In this document: positions 1-12,074 of the stretch, piece by piece
Layout of the letters: every line of letters begins with the position of its first letter
Numbering within the stretch: position 1 is the first letter of the stretch
NCBI RefSeq assembly: GCF_902362185.1
Contig: NC_044508.1
Span: forward strand, 5,899,298-5,963,297
DNA length: 64,000 nt
DNA from: Chanos chanos
Taxonomy: Eukaryota; Chordata; Actinopteri; Gonorynchiformes; Chanidae
Direction of reading: 5' to 3'
Notes under the pieces: model-generated
What the model saw: only the letters and a program-made list of their open reading frames with translations
What the model was told of the DNA's origin: nothing
The model's database searches: none
Program-made: the position numbers and the translations under genes

Positions 1-3000
1 AAAGGCCACTTCCATATGCCTGAGGGAAAAGTTCCAGTCAAAAGCAGCCATGAGCTTCTCTCTAATGTCCAAGCTGAGCTGTCAATCAAGGTTCCAGAAA
101 GCCTCTTGAAAAACATACATCATTCTTCATTTTGCCAGAGGGACCAACTGGGCCATGGTAACTCTGACAGGGCTCCGCTCATGTCTAGTTTCTCCTCAGA
201 CATCGATGAGGATCTCCCCTTTGACGATGACGACTACCATTTGAGTCCTGAGGAACATGGATGTGAAAAGTTTCCAGAAACCGCCATCGTGATTTTGAAC
301 GATGCTCAGAACACTGACCATTCTAAAATGGTGCCAAACGCAGAAACTCTTGATACGGACCAAATCAACCGAAGATCACAAAACGTGTTCTCTCTGAACA
401 ACAACTATACGAGTGGAGATATTGACTGTGAGGGACGTTGGGAGACAAATCCTGCTTACATAGGAATGAATGAGATCATCTGTGATCCACAAACCACTGG
501 GGAGGGCATTTGGCCAACCTCACAGGTATCATTTACGGATAATACAATCAGAGGAACCATGGCTCTGGATACAGGAAGTGGTGACATCATGAAGGCAAAT
601 TGCGAAAGTCCATCCGGTGAGGACAGCTTGTCAGAAACGGAGGGCAAGTCAGAGACTCTTTCTTTCTGCAGTGAAGCGTTTGCTTCATCAGAGGGTGATG
701 TTCTAAGCGAAGAGAGAGCAGAATCAAGTGTTGGCTCATTGGTTTACGCAGAGAGGTTTACTGTGGTTCCAGAATCATCTACACATCCCAGTAATGAATC
801 TAATGTCGTGATCTATGACCATGATCAATCTGTCCTGCCACGCCACGAAAGGCAAATGACCATCGAATCGACACTTTCAGAGATTCTGTCCCCGGTGGAT
901 GAGATTCTGTCATATGGAAGCACAGATCTCCCCTCCTCAGTTCGGGTCGGTGCTGGATCAGCGCCCGACAGCTGTAGCCTACCCCCTCCACCTCCAGCTT
1001 ATGAGGTCATCACATGGACAAGTGAAGAAGAGCTACCAGTGCCCCCTAATATCGAGGAGGACATGTCCATCAACAGTGAGATCTTTCCCCCCCTTCCAAA
1101 GGACTCGCCATTTAGAAGAAGCGGGTCAAATAGTCCAGATCCAAGGGATGGAGAGAGGAACAGTGATGGCGAGGAGGATCTGAGAGACCTACATCCTGCT
1201 CCAGAAAGTGTTACGAACGATGAGGAGAAAGATAGCTCAGATCACACAAATTCCTATCGAGGCAATGAAGATACCGAGCGTTCAGATCCTCTATTCTCCT
1301 TCCGTATTGGTGACAGGGTTCTTGTCTGCAAGTCAAAGCCTGGCATGCTAAAATTTAAGGGTACAACACTGTTTGCAGGAGGTGTTTGGGCTGGAGTCGC
1401 GTTGGACAGTCCCAGTGGGAACCACAATGGGACCTTTAGAGGTGTGAGGTATTTCACCTGTGAGAAAAACTGTGGTGTCCTGGTGAGGCCAGAGGACATT
1501 TCACATCTATGTAGGGAGCAGGGCAGTGATTTGGACACTGGAGTGGATGAAGATTCATTTTCTGATGAGGGGCCTCCAAATAGCTCCAGAACACAGGAGG
1601 AGGGGCAAAGACCCTCAGAAGGGGGCCAAGGAGGGAATATATATGAAAACCAAGGCTCTCCTGAAGGCTCTTTACCTTCTAGACAGACAGACCAGCAAGA
1701 ACCACACCTAAACAATTTACCGACTCCAAAAGATTTATCTAACGGGCTCTCAAGTTCCTTGCTGCTTTCGCAAAACTCTGAATCAGAAGTGAGTTAATCA
1801 TTTCTTTGAGACTCCATTGTAAATGATTGAAAATTGAGTCCAATGCTTTTCATCCAGATATTTTTTCTTTCATAGAGGGCCCTCTCTATGGAAAGAGCTT
1901 CAAAATGTAACTTCATGGGTCTTAACAAAATGTGACTATATGGATTATATTTTCCAGGCTGATTTTGAGCTCGAATCTCATAACGCGATGGAAAGGGCTG
2001 GGTTGAGCGATTCCGAATTCTTGGTGGAACAGCTAACAGAGAAAATAGTCATAGATGTAGTGAAAGAGGCACAGGAAACGAGAAGGCGGCACAAGAGGAA
2101 AATGAAATCCATACAGGATCACAAATCTGTAGATGCAGTGAGTCAAACTCAATTAGCCATTACAGCACATCATGTCTCCCCTATTGCCAGTGGGGAATTA
2201 TTAGAGAATAGCTGTGTGATTTGGACAGATTGTCTATTGAAAAGCAAGCATTTTAGCTAGCCTCAGGGTTCAGTTCAAACTATCTGAGCTGAGAATAAGG
2301 ATTATTAAACACTTGTCTGTAGCTGCAATTCACTCTGTAATGTATGCTTTGTGAGTCACACAACAACATTCTGTCTTCCCCCATTTTCAGGACACGAAAA
2401 AAAGGGATGATAATTATTTTATGGCAAATAAAGCTTGTCTCTTGGATCACTGGCACCACCCACAATCCCCTGCAACTCCTCCTACTGTAGAAATCCAGCC
2501 CCATGACCATGGAATTGTGTACAGATTGGTCAGTGCCTCAGTTGATGTGCTCTGTGGCCAATCAAATGAAAGTGCACTCCATATGTGCGAGACACCGAGT
2601 TATCTGGTAGACGATGAGAGTCGCAGAGGTTATAGGCAGGTGAGTATTGAGTAACTGAATCATGTAGGTCGGAGTTTCCCAATCTTGCTCCTGGGGACTC
2701 ACAGCTGTACTCAAACACACCTCACTTAGCTAATCAAGGGCTTTATACTTGGTTGATGAGTGGAATTAGAGTAAAAAGTATGCAGACCAAAAGAATGGAG
2801 AGCTGTGAGTTCAGATAAGCAGGACTGGGTAATGCTAATGTAATGATGATCAATGATTAAATTTTTTTGAGTTTGCGCTGTGGTGGATTATGTGCCAATT
2901 AATATGTTAAAAATAGAGGTTACATAAGTGATTTTGTTTTCACTTTAGGTCATTTTCCAGTTGACATCAGACATACTCTATGACGTGCTGACTAATCTTC

Positions 3001-3754
3001 TTGACACAAATGGATCTCTACCAAAAACAAAAGATGTGTCTTTGAACTCGATTCTTCAGGCAAATACATTTTCAGTTACATCCATTAAGGTAAATCTACA
3101 TTGGGAGAATAAGTCATCAAAACATTAATATATTCTATAATGTTTATCAACAGGAGAAACACTTCACTGCCTTCCTTTGCTTTAAAGTTTGTAATGTTAA
3201 TTTTTGCCCTTTAAAAAAAAACAGGTTTAAACACTACAAAAATTACCTAATTTGTCAGTGTAGTAAATAGTTATTAAAGTATGTTGTGCCTGGGGTGTTT
3301 AGTTGTTGTGATTAATGACAGGCACTATATTTACTCAAACATTTTTTTTTCCACGTCTGAGCGCAATACTTTTTGCAGGCTCTGGTGAGAAAAGAGGTCC
3401 AGAAAGTTCTTAATTTGGAGCAAACTGATCAACGAATGACTGAGATGCTTCGAACATTATGCAAGTATTGGTATGCCAAGAGAGACAGAGTGGACTACAT
3501 TTTGGTTTGTATTGAAATATATTTTACACTCAAATTTTACATATGATTTAAATGCCACGCTTTGTGACTCAACTGATCATATGTTCTGTCTGAATATATA
3601 GATCCAGGAGCTCCAGAGAGATGAAAAACAGTGGGTAGACTACACTTCTGACCAGTACACTGTGAAAGTGCGTGTGGCCGAACAGATTTTCAACCTGCTC
3701 TTAGAGGACACGATCTCAGTTCTCAACCATTCTCATTTATCCACAGTGAAATGA
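1..3754 (+). CDS. cep350: CEP350-family centrosomal protein, C-terminal part (3' end of gene; 5' end outside window)
   Basis: Six terminal coding exons can be traced: 1-1788 (open at the left edge), 1958-2137, 2391-2639, 2949-3089, 3379-3504 and 3602-3754. All junctions are GT-AG and in phase 0, giving 878 visible residues ending at a TGA. CEP350 anchors microtubules and partner proteins at the centrosome. The long first exon is acidic and Ser-rich, with a proline run (SLPPPPPAYEV), and then a CAP-Gly domain near 1297-1512 (FRIGDRVLV, FAGGVWAGVALD, GTFRGVRYF). The domain's usual GKNDG motif is GNHNG here, close to GNNNG in human CEP350. The last exons (KRDRVDYIL, IQELQRDEKQWVDY, LLEDTISVLN) match the conserved CEP350 C-terminus. 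The middle is shorter and more diverged than human CEP350. It lies 0.84 kb upstream of qsox2 on the same strand. It may be a CEP350 paralogue rather than the main copy. Confidence 0.9.
2672..2834. mobile_element. Degenerate palindromic MITE (copy 1) in a cep350 intron
   Basis: The left end (TTTCCCAATC, then CCTGGGGACTCACAGCT) is inversely repeated, with mismatches, at the right end, where AGCTGTGAGTTC is followed by AGGACTGGGTAA. The element is about 160 bp, has no coding capacity and lies entirely between the exons ending at 2639 and starting at 2949. It resembles the copies at 9815-9966 and 57191-57420, whose ends share the 'cagtcctggggaccca' type of sequence. The family is inferred to be a non-autonomous DNA transposon. 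No target-site duplication was resolved. Confidence 0.45.
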
Positions 3755-4595
3755 TTAAACTTATGGTTTCAGACTCTTTTAGGATGAGCAAAAATCATAT
3801 TCCTAATACTAAAATAATTAATAATCCGAAGTCATAAATGTGATATTTTCATTGACTTAAAGTGGGCTTTAGAAATCAAGCAATTTTTGTTTTTTTCTTT
3901 TAACATGTGTAAGTGCTACATGACAGTGTGCACCGAGCGTTATGCATTAAAGTTAAACAGGTAAAAGGTATTCTTTAAAAATGGATATGCTTCTCTTCTT
4001 TCGTATGGACATTCTAATTCTTATTATTAGTTACTATTTATCATTAGTATATAGAGGATTATTTGATAAATATAATAAAAATAGCAACTGCATCATTGTG
4101 GGCTATTTAAATTTATGAAAAAGAATTTGCACAGCTTTAGAGCTTTGCTTTCAATTCGCAAGATCTTATTCACACATTCAAGACACAGCTCAGAAATTGT
4201 AGAAATCATAGAAATGTTTGAACTTAAATAATATCCTAGCAGAGCAAAGCAGTGTAGTGGTTTCCAGTAAAACAGATAAGGGCTTAGAAGTGGCTTTATA
4301 ATCTTTTATCTGCAAGTGTATTGCTGATAAAGTAGTTGGTATTAGTGAATCATTCACAAGAAGCGGTGTCAAAACATAAGGCCCTGCGTTGGTCCTGCGC
4401 AGAATGTATGCCGGGCTATGCGCTGTGACAGCGCATTTCTGATGTCATTGAAGAGACGATGTTACGTTCATACAAAACGTAGTCCCCGTGCCAAAGAGAG
4501 TAGTCTCACTGATTGTAACAAGCTAATGGTGATGCTCTCGTCTTCCTTCTGGCTATTTGGCTACTCTGTGTTCTGACATCCGTTCACCGTTTCAA
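3755..4595 (+). other. cep350 3' UTR, poly(A) signal and qsox2 promoter/5' UTR
   Basis: An ATTAAA poly(A) signal at 3946-3951 is the likely end of the cep350 transcript. The rest is AT-rich up to about 4380. From there to 4595 the sequence becomes GC-richer and holds a perfect 9-bp inverted repeat at 4418-4436. This is the likely qsox2 promoter and leader. No other gene is seen. Confidence 0.6.
4418..4436. promoter_or_regulatory. Perfect inverted repeat in the qsox2 promoter region
   Basis: ATGCGCTGT and ACAGCGCAT are exact inverse complements separated by one G, 160 bp upstream of the qsox2 start codon. A further TGCGCA half-like site lies just upstream, near 4396. The GCGC-containing arms resemble binding sites of factors such as NRF-1, but the spacing is not the NRF-1 consensus. 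A regulatory role is inference. Confidence 0.35.
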
Positions 4596-7066
4596 ATGGC
4601 TGTCGTATTGTGGCTGAAGATCACCATTTTAATATCTGTATTATTAAACGTGGTACATACCGCTCGCTTGTATACGGAGGAGGATCCCGTAGTTATTCTA
4701 ACCAGCGATACTCTGAAACAAACCTTGCACAACTCTCCAACAGCCTGGCTGGTTCAGTTTTACTCATCGTGGTGTGGACACTGTATCCAGTATTCCCCAA
4801 CATGGAAAGCGCTGGCGGGGGATGTGAAAGGTTGGTTTCTTTTGCGGCCAGTATTTGCTTTTCCATTAAAACGAAATGTAACCATACGGTAGCTTAGTTA
4901 GCAACGCAGCTAGCCAGCCATCACTTCATTTCTTGCCGCACGTAGACTGTCAGCTACGATATAGCTTCTAATTTAGTTATTTAGAAGAGTAAATGGAAAT
5001 GGAACCCTTAGCTGTAATATGGGTGCCTTGTAATTTCACCAATTTCACTGTAGTTTCTGGTGAGGCTAAATGTGTGTTAACATTCGCCACAGTCTTACGG
5101 TTAATAGTTAATTTGGACAAGTTCCCTCTGTTGAGTGTAGCGACTTAGAGAAACACAATTGCTATCTTTTGCGCTGTTTTAACACCTGCTGATACACACG
5201 TCAGTCAGTATTACCGATAAGCTGGAATTTGTTGATACACCTGTTTGGAAAGGGGCGGGTGTGTACACTTTCAATGTTTATTTGATGTTGCTCTCTTTCT
5301 TTAAGGCAAACAGCAGTAACTTCATCTCCACCTTAGAAACTCCCAGTATGAAATTCTTATTAGTCATCTCTGTTGATTTAAGCGAGTTTGTGTGCTGTAA
5401 CTTAAAAACTAAATCTGCATAATGAGATGCTAAAAATATTCTCCATGTCATTACAGTCTCAGGGAGATGATTATTTTTACAAGCTCTTTGCTCCTGTAAG
5501 CACCTTTGTCAGCTTTGGGGTCATTTAATCATGGAGGAAGTTAACAACAAAAACTGGATTTTTGAGAGTGCACGGTGATTAGGGAAAATGTCACTGTTTA
5601 AGATGACAGTAAGATCAAAGAGGGAACTATCTAAGCTACAAGGAAGTTGGATGGATTGTCAGTTTGACGGAAGTCAGACCTAACCCTGGGAGGTGAATGT
5701 CGTAGACTCCTTGAGGATTTTAGACTATGCTGTCTTCAATGAATATTATTCTAGGTACACGTATGCCAGCAAAGAGCAGCGAGTATCCATGGAAACAGAT
5801 GCGGACTGAACTGACCTGAGCGCAGGGCTCTCACGGTCTGCTAACGGTCTCTTTAGGCGGTTTACTTAGCGATTACTGAATTGATAGTCCAGAGCAGAAT
5901 CCCGTAAGCAGCTACAGTCGCTTCAAGGAGAAATCCGACCCCTTGCACTGTAAGGTTGTTGCCTCTGATGGTAAATAATTGGATTAACGTTCAGACCCCC
6001 AGTGCTCCTGAGGCTGGACCTGTTTCACTGCCACTGGGCTCTAATCACTGCTTAATTCAGGTTAGGCTGTACAGATTTCCTTTCAGCAGTTGAGCATATT
6101 TGATTTTTGAAAAATGCTGTCGTGTATTGTGGCACAAAAAAACAAGCCACAAAACGATACTTTATTTATCATAGCCTGAAGTAGAATGGTAAAGTGCTCT
6201 CGTAACCCACTGTGGACTGCATAATGATGTGTGAGCACATAGGAGATTTCCAGGGTGAAATGGGTCTTATTGTCAATGCATTTTTCATCACACATTATTT
6301 CAGAAACGCATTCTGTAATTTACCACTCGGCGTAAACAAAGAACTTTTTTTTTTACCAACCATTCACAATTTGGTACATTCGACGTAATATTCCGAAAAT
6401 GCCATGCTCTGTAATTCACTCCCCCTTTGGAGTGAAGACATCTGAGAGAAGGCACAAGCGGCATTGGTGTCTCTGTGAGTCAGAGTCTAGCCAAGTGTTC
6501 CTTCGATGGGCGTTTTTTTCTTTTTTTTTTTCCCCATTCTCTTTTGATGAAACACAAGCTGTTGGTGTTGTTGGCTCGTGAGCGGCCGCCCGCCAGCTGT
6601 TACCCACACAATGAGGGGTCAGATTGGCCCATTGTCCCCAGTTGACCCCCTGCCTGCATACCCCCACACAACCCCAAAACACACTAAGAATTCTCAGACA
6701 GGTGGAGAATAGCATCTAAGGGTGCGGGGGGGGGGTAGGAATTCTAGAGGACTGGCGATGCCTCCAGGCTTTCCCCCCCCCCCCCCCCCCTTCTCCTCCA
6801 AACCTAACATTGAGCATCCAAGCCCCTCCCTGTCGCTGTTCACCACACGCTCCATCTGTCCCATAGTTCCCTTCAAGTTGTGGTTATCGCTGTTGATGTT
6901 TGTTTGGTGTACATTTCATTTTATGTTAAATTTAGCCCCCCTATTACTCTGGAAATCAACAGAGACCGAACAAAAGTTTTCAAATAACAGGGGAACCTCG
7001 CGACAGGAATGCTTTGACCTTATATTTGAACTGCAGGCATCCACTGACTAGACTATGATTAACTTT

Positions 7067-7106
<40 letters not shown>

Positions 7107-10100
7107 CAGCATTTGAGAGGCAGCTAACTGTTTGTGTGCAGTAAGGTTAGAATGTGTGTGTGTTTTTTTTTTTCTTTTACATGTGGTTAGAGATTAAGTT
7201 AGGCCATTCAGAGCTGGCCTTTAGATGGGAGAGAGGAGACATTTATTTGATTGATGTGTCTGATGTGTGTCTGAAGTAACTACAATGTTCTCTACCCCAG
7301 ACTGGGAACACGCCATTCGCATTGGTGTTCTGGACTGCGCCAATGAAAAGAACTACGACATATGTAAGGAGTTTGGCATCCACTTCTACCCCACCTTCCG
7401 GGTACGTTCCACGCCAGTTTTCTTTGATTTTACATTTTTCGAAAGAATCTACTCAAGTGTTTAAGGGGAAGGAAAGGGTGTTACATTTTACTCTTGTCGT
7501 TTAGTTCTCTTTTTTTTTTTTATTTCACTTTTCACTGAAAAACCTTCTGTTTTGTTTGCTTTTTCTTTTATTCCTCAGTATTTCAAGGCCCATGGCAACA
7601 CATTGGATTTTGGAAAAACATACAGAGGTAAGACTGGGTTGGTCTGAAACGTTTCCTTAATTAGGAAATGAGGAGAGCAGATCTATATGTTTAAAAGTCA
7701 TCGTGCTAACACGAATCCGCAGGTATTCACGCATACCAAGAGATACATAGAGGAAAATGACAGGCATGGTACACACATCTGATATAAGCAGTTATGCATA
7801 TATGTGCGTGTGTGTGCATGTTCCTAAGGTGCTGACAGGGAACTGCAGACTGTGAGACAGCTGATGGTAAATTTCCTGCAGAACCACACAAGACAGGACT
7901 GGCCTGCTGGTTGCCCCCCTCTTCAGCCCTTCAGGTTGGTCCATGCTCTGAACGCTCTAAGAGAACATTCCAGAAGATACTGGGGGCTCACTTCCATTAG
8001 AATATGTTCTGCTCTTCAGCGCGTTACTCTGTTTTCTGTCGCCGGGCCACTGATGCTTGATGGGCGCGTGTTGTTTTTTTTTTTGTTTTTTTGGTTTTTT
8101 TAAGACTTTTTTGATGTCTTTTTCTCATGATCGTTTATTAAAGAATTCAAATGCTCAAATGGTTTGCAATCCTTTCGTTTCCATCCGCAGTTCAGAAGAC
8201 GTCCTCTCTTTCATGGGAAAGAAATCAGAACATTACACTGCAGTGATTGTAGAAGATGAAGGATCCTACGTGGGAAGAGAGGTACTTAATTACAGTGGTG
8301 TTACTTTTCAGATGTTTAAAGGCACAAGAACGTACCAGTTAAAAAAAAGACCAAGCTACCTGTTAAAGTGAAGAACATACTGCATCATAGCTCATTTATA
8401 GACACTGCATGCTCAATTCATTAGTAATATGGCTTAATAAATGTCCTGTAATGTGAGTTACAGTGGTTGAATCGTGGTCTTAATGCAGGTAATATTGGAC
8501 CTGATGCCTTACGATGGTGTGACTGTGAAAAGAACATTAAGCTCAGACAAACTCCTCATGCAGAAACTGGGGATAAGCTCTGTCCCTTCAGCGTACCTCT
8601 TTTACCCCAATGGGACTCATGCAGTCATGGACGTGTGAGTAGATCAATGCCGTTCGGTAAACTGCATCAAAGCGGGATTTGTGTTATCATTACAACGGTG
8701 TTATTAACATGTTATTGTCATGTTGAGGCTGATCTTGGTAAGACAATCAAATTAAATTTCAAAGAGCCAGATTCTTAGCGATCTGTAGATGTAAACCTCT
8801 GAAATTCACATCACAAGCTTTTACTGAGGTAAAATAGGCTTGCGTTATCTCTGCGTAAGACTGTTTTGGTTACAACAGAACACGCGAATAGTTCATTCAG
8901 AGACATCACTAAGAAGTTATCAGGGGAAAGCTGCTACGGTCTCAGATCCAAGAAGTTTAAGAGATTTGAATGCAGATCACAGATCTCCAACCCCTGACAC
9001 CTGTTTGCATTTAACTTGGTGTAACTCTTGATGATGGAAAGTCTTGGAGGAATTGTCAACTACATTGTAAGGCAGCACTACGTTTCTCATCTTAATAAAT
9101 CTCAATTAAAACGATCCGGTCGCTTCTTCTTGGTCTCGCAGACGAAAACGACTGCGATTTTTCTTCTCCTCTTTCCTGAAACTTCTCCCCGGGGTGCATC
9201 GAAAACATTCCGGGTCTGCCCAGGAGAGAGAGCATGCGGTCAACAAGGGACAAAGTGCCGTCAAAGAATGGAAAGAGTTTGACAAGTAAGTTTCACTTTT
9301 GTGATGGTGCAGTCTTTACTTGGCCCCCATAACTGCTGCTCAATGTTCCATTCATATATTTTAAATTCTTTTTTTTTTTTTTTTTTCCTTTTTTTTTGAC
9401 AGGTCTAAAGTTTACATGGCGGACCTGGAGTCGGGTTTGCATTATCTCTTAAGAGTGGAGCTTGCCACACACAAGACTCTTGAAGGGGAGGAGCTTAAAA
9501 CATTTAAGGACTTTGTCACCGTGGTAGCCAAGGTGGCGTTCGCTTACCTTCACATGTAGTGACATGTACTGACTCTGTTCTGTCCCGAAATTTGTTGGTC
9601 TATGTTGTATTTCACGTCTGTCTTGTCTTTCGATCCCAGCTCTTCCCTGGGCGTCAGGCCGTTGTGAAGCTTCTGGAAACTCTTCTGGAATGGTTGGTCA
9701 GTTTACCACTGGGGAAGATCCCCTATGATGCAGTCCTGGATCTGGTGAACAACAACATGAGGGTAAGATTTTCTCTGTTTCGTTTGTACTGGACAACCGG
9801 ACACTTCTATAAAACAGTCCCCAACCCGGTCCCCAAAAAACCATCCCTCTGCTATAGTGTTATTCAGTTCTTGTCGAACATGCCTGATTCAACCAATCAG
9901 ATTCATGCCTGAGACAGAAATATGTGGAGCACGGGAGGACCATAGGGATCGAGTTGAGAAACACAGCTGTAGAACATTTGTGGAAGAATTGTGAAAGCCT
10001 GAAGTAGTAGTTCTCTTGTTCCACCAGAGGGTGCTCACGGTATAAATCCCATGTTTGCCTGACATAAGGAAGCAACAAACAAACAATATGGATTTTCATG

Positions 10101-12074
10101 AAATGGTCACCTTGTGTACATTCTGCTGGTGGTACATACAATCTAACATCACCAACGGTAGAACACTGTGGATTTATAACAGTGTCTCATCAATTTCTAA
10201 ATGGGATTTTGTTCCCCCCCTTTTTTTTCCCGTTTGGATCAGATTTCCGGCCTGTATTTGAGTGACACTGTCCAGTGGGTTGGTTGCCAGGGCAGCAGCG
10301 AAGCTTTAAGAGGTTATCCCTGCTCCCTCTGGACGCTTTTTCATGTTCTGACAGTCCAAGCCGCTCAGCAACCCGACGCCTTGGCCAATACAGGTAAACA
10401 CAGCCGTCCGTAACAGATTGAATTGTCAAGCTTGTTTCGGGCCTAAACTGTTTATGCAAATTTCTTTAAGATGGATTGCAAGAACAAAACTTTTGAATTT
10501 ACAAAAAGTTGTTTTTTTTTGTTCTGTCTGAGAGGTTTCCATTTCCTTTTTTTCTCTCTCTCTTTCTCTCGAAATTGCCCGAGAGTACCTGACATGGGTT
10601 GTAAAACCGCTTTGTAAGGAGTGGAGATGCACTTATTGATTTCCATCTCCATTCCCCACGACCTAAACCGGTCTATCAGGCCTGTACGAAGGAAGGGAAA
10701 ACATCTCATTTTCTCTGCTTTCCCATGTTCCATTTCTTCTGTATTAGTCTTTTAGGCCCATCTCTGGAGACCATTACTTCATTTTGTAACCAAATTTTTT
10801 CCTCTCTCCCTGAATTCCACACACACTCACACACACACGCACGCACGCACGCACACACACACGTTCATACAGGTCTGGAAGATAATCCTTTGGCGGTGCT
10901 TCAGACCATGCGACGGTACATTGGGACGTTCTTCGGCTGTCAGGAGTGTGGGAAGCACTTTGAGGACATGGCTAAGGAGTCTCTACACCTGGTTAAGAGC
11001 CTGGATGAGGCAGTGCTGTGGCTTTGGAGGAAACACAATCAGGTTAATGCACGACTGGCAGGTAGGTGATGACTCGTACCTGCATCTGTTATTCTATGAG
11101 GTGTCGTGATAGCTGTATTACACTTTATCTGTCTGTCTTACACCCTCTTATGTCGTGTTTTTGTTTGTTTGTTTGTTTGTTTGGGGAGGGAGGCATGGGT
11201 GGGTTTATTTGTTGGAAATATTTAAATCATTATACTGCTGTGTCAACACACACTTGTGCACTTGTTAAAAAACACGTATGTGTAGATTCCACTTGCCGTA
11301 GCTTGTTATTTGTTTGTTCCTTGAGTGTAAACACTTGTTCTTCTAGTTTGGACAAGCATCAGAAACGTTTTCTCATGTTTGCATTTGTATTTTCAAATCA
11401 CTGTATTCATAGTATAATTTCTAATTTTCTATTAAATGTCTTGTTCATTATCATTATTATTATTATTTATATATGTATAATAGGGTTTTGACATGACATA
11501 CATATCTTTCTATCTCTCTATCCATCCATTCAACCATCTTTCTTTCTCTCTGTTTCTCTCTGAAGGGTCAATGAGTGAAGACCCACTCTTCCCAAAGACT
11601 CAGTGGCCGACCCCTGACCTTTGCCCTTCTTGTCACGAGGAGAATGAAGGTCTCCACGTGTGGAACGAAGCCATGGTCCTGACTTTCCTCAAGCAGCACT
11701 ACGGAGCTACCAACATCTCGCCGAAATACACCAGCAGCAACCGCCCCGAGCCGCAAGCCAACGCGGGGAACCAAGCGCCCGTGCCGCCGTTCGACGACGG
11801 GCCTCGACCCGAGGACCCCGCGGACGAGCTGCCCAAAGACCCGCACAAACCTCCGAGGAAGTCCGAGGAGAACAGCCCAGGCGAAGGGGGCACCGGCGTA
11901 CATAAGGAGCTGAGAACTGGGGTCACTTTCCTGGGCTTGGGTTTCTCCAGCGTGGACATGAGCTTGTGTGTGCTGCTTTATGTCTCCTCCTGCGTGTTTC
12001 TCATGCTCATGTTCTTCTTCTTCCGCGTCCGCTCCAAGAGGTGGAAGATTAAGACCTACAAACCCTACGTATAA
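4596..12074 (+). CDS. qsox2: Quiescin sulfhydryl oxidase 2 (QSOX2)
   Basis: This flavoenzyme makes disulfides in secretory-pathway proteins and passes the electrons to O2. There are twelve coding exons: 4596-4830, 7301-7401, 7579-7627, 7829-7934, 8191-8281, 8489-8634, 9142-9285, 9403-9532, 9640-9762, 10243-10393, 10873-11061 and 11566-12074. All phases match and give 657 residues. The sequence shows a signal peptide (residues about 1-22), a thioredoxin-like domain with CGHC at residues 60-63, a helix-rich linker, an Erv/ALR FAD domain (WVGCQGS, YPCSLW, and CxxC at 448-451 in [11 protein letters not shown]), a distal CPSC (508-511), and a C-terminal membrane segment followed by a basic tail ([10 protein letters not shown]). 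Features such as [30 protein letters not shown] and [11 protein letters not shown] match QSOX2, not QSOX1. The chosen start is the ATG before the signal peptide; an upstream in-frame TTG at 4557 was not used. Confidence 0.96.
4831..7300 (+). other. qsox2 intron 1 (2.47 kb)
   Basis: No coding sequence was found. The intron contains a G10 run (6726-6735), a C18 run (6773-6790) that could pair with it, and a T30 tract (7072-7101). The T tract is followed by an acceptor-like TTTCAG near 7110 with no recognisable exon behind it. No transposon with clear ends was seen. Confidence 0.6.
9815..9966. mobile_element. Degenerate palindromic MITE (copy 2) in a qsox2 intron
   Basis: It lies between the exons ending at 9762 and starting at 10243. 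The left end (CAGTCCCCAACCCGGTCC) and the inverse of the right end (GTGTTTCTCAACTCGATCCC, then TATGGTCCTCCC) are imperfect terminal inverted repeats of the 'ctcaactccagtcctggggaccc' type. The interior (CCTGATTCAACCAATCAGATT) has no coding capacity. It is the same type as the copies near 2672 and 57191. Ends and family are approximate. Confidence 0.45.
10821..10863. repeat. (AC)n/(ACGC)n microsatellite before qsox2 exon 11
   Basis: Alternating ACAC and GCAC units end about 10 bp before the acceptor at 10872. They take the place of a normal pyrimidine tract. Confidence 0.8.

Noticed and set aside
4557-12074. First reading of this oxidase as QSOX1 because of the CEP350 neighbour
   Set aside because: [26 protein letters not shown] and the MSLCVLLYV membrane segment with its basic tail match QSOX2, and most other neighbours are 9q34-type.
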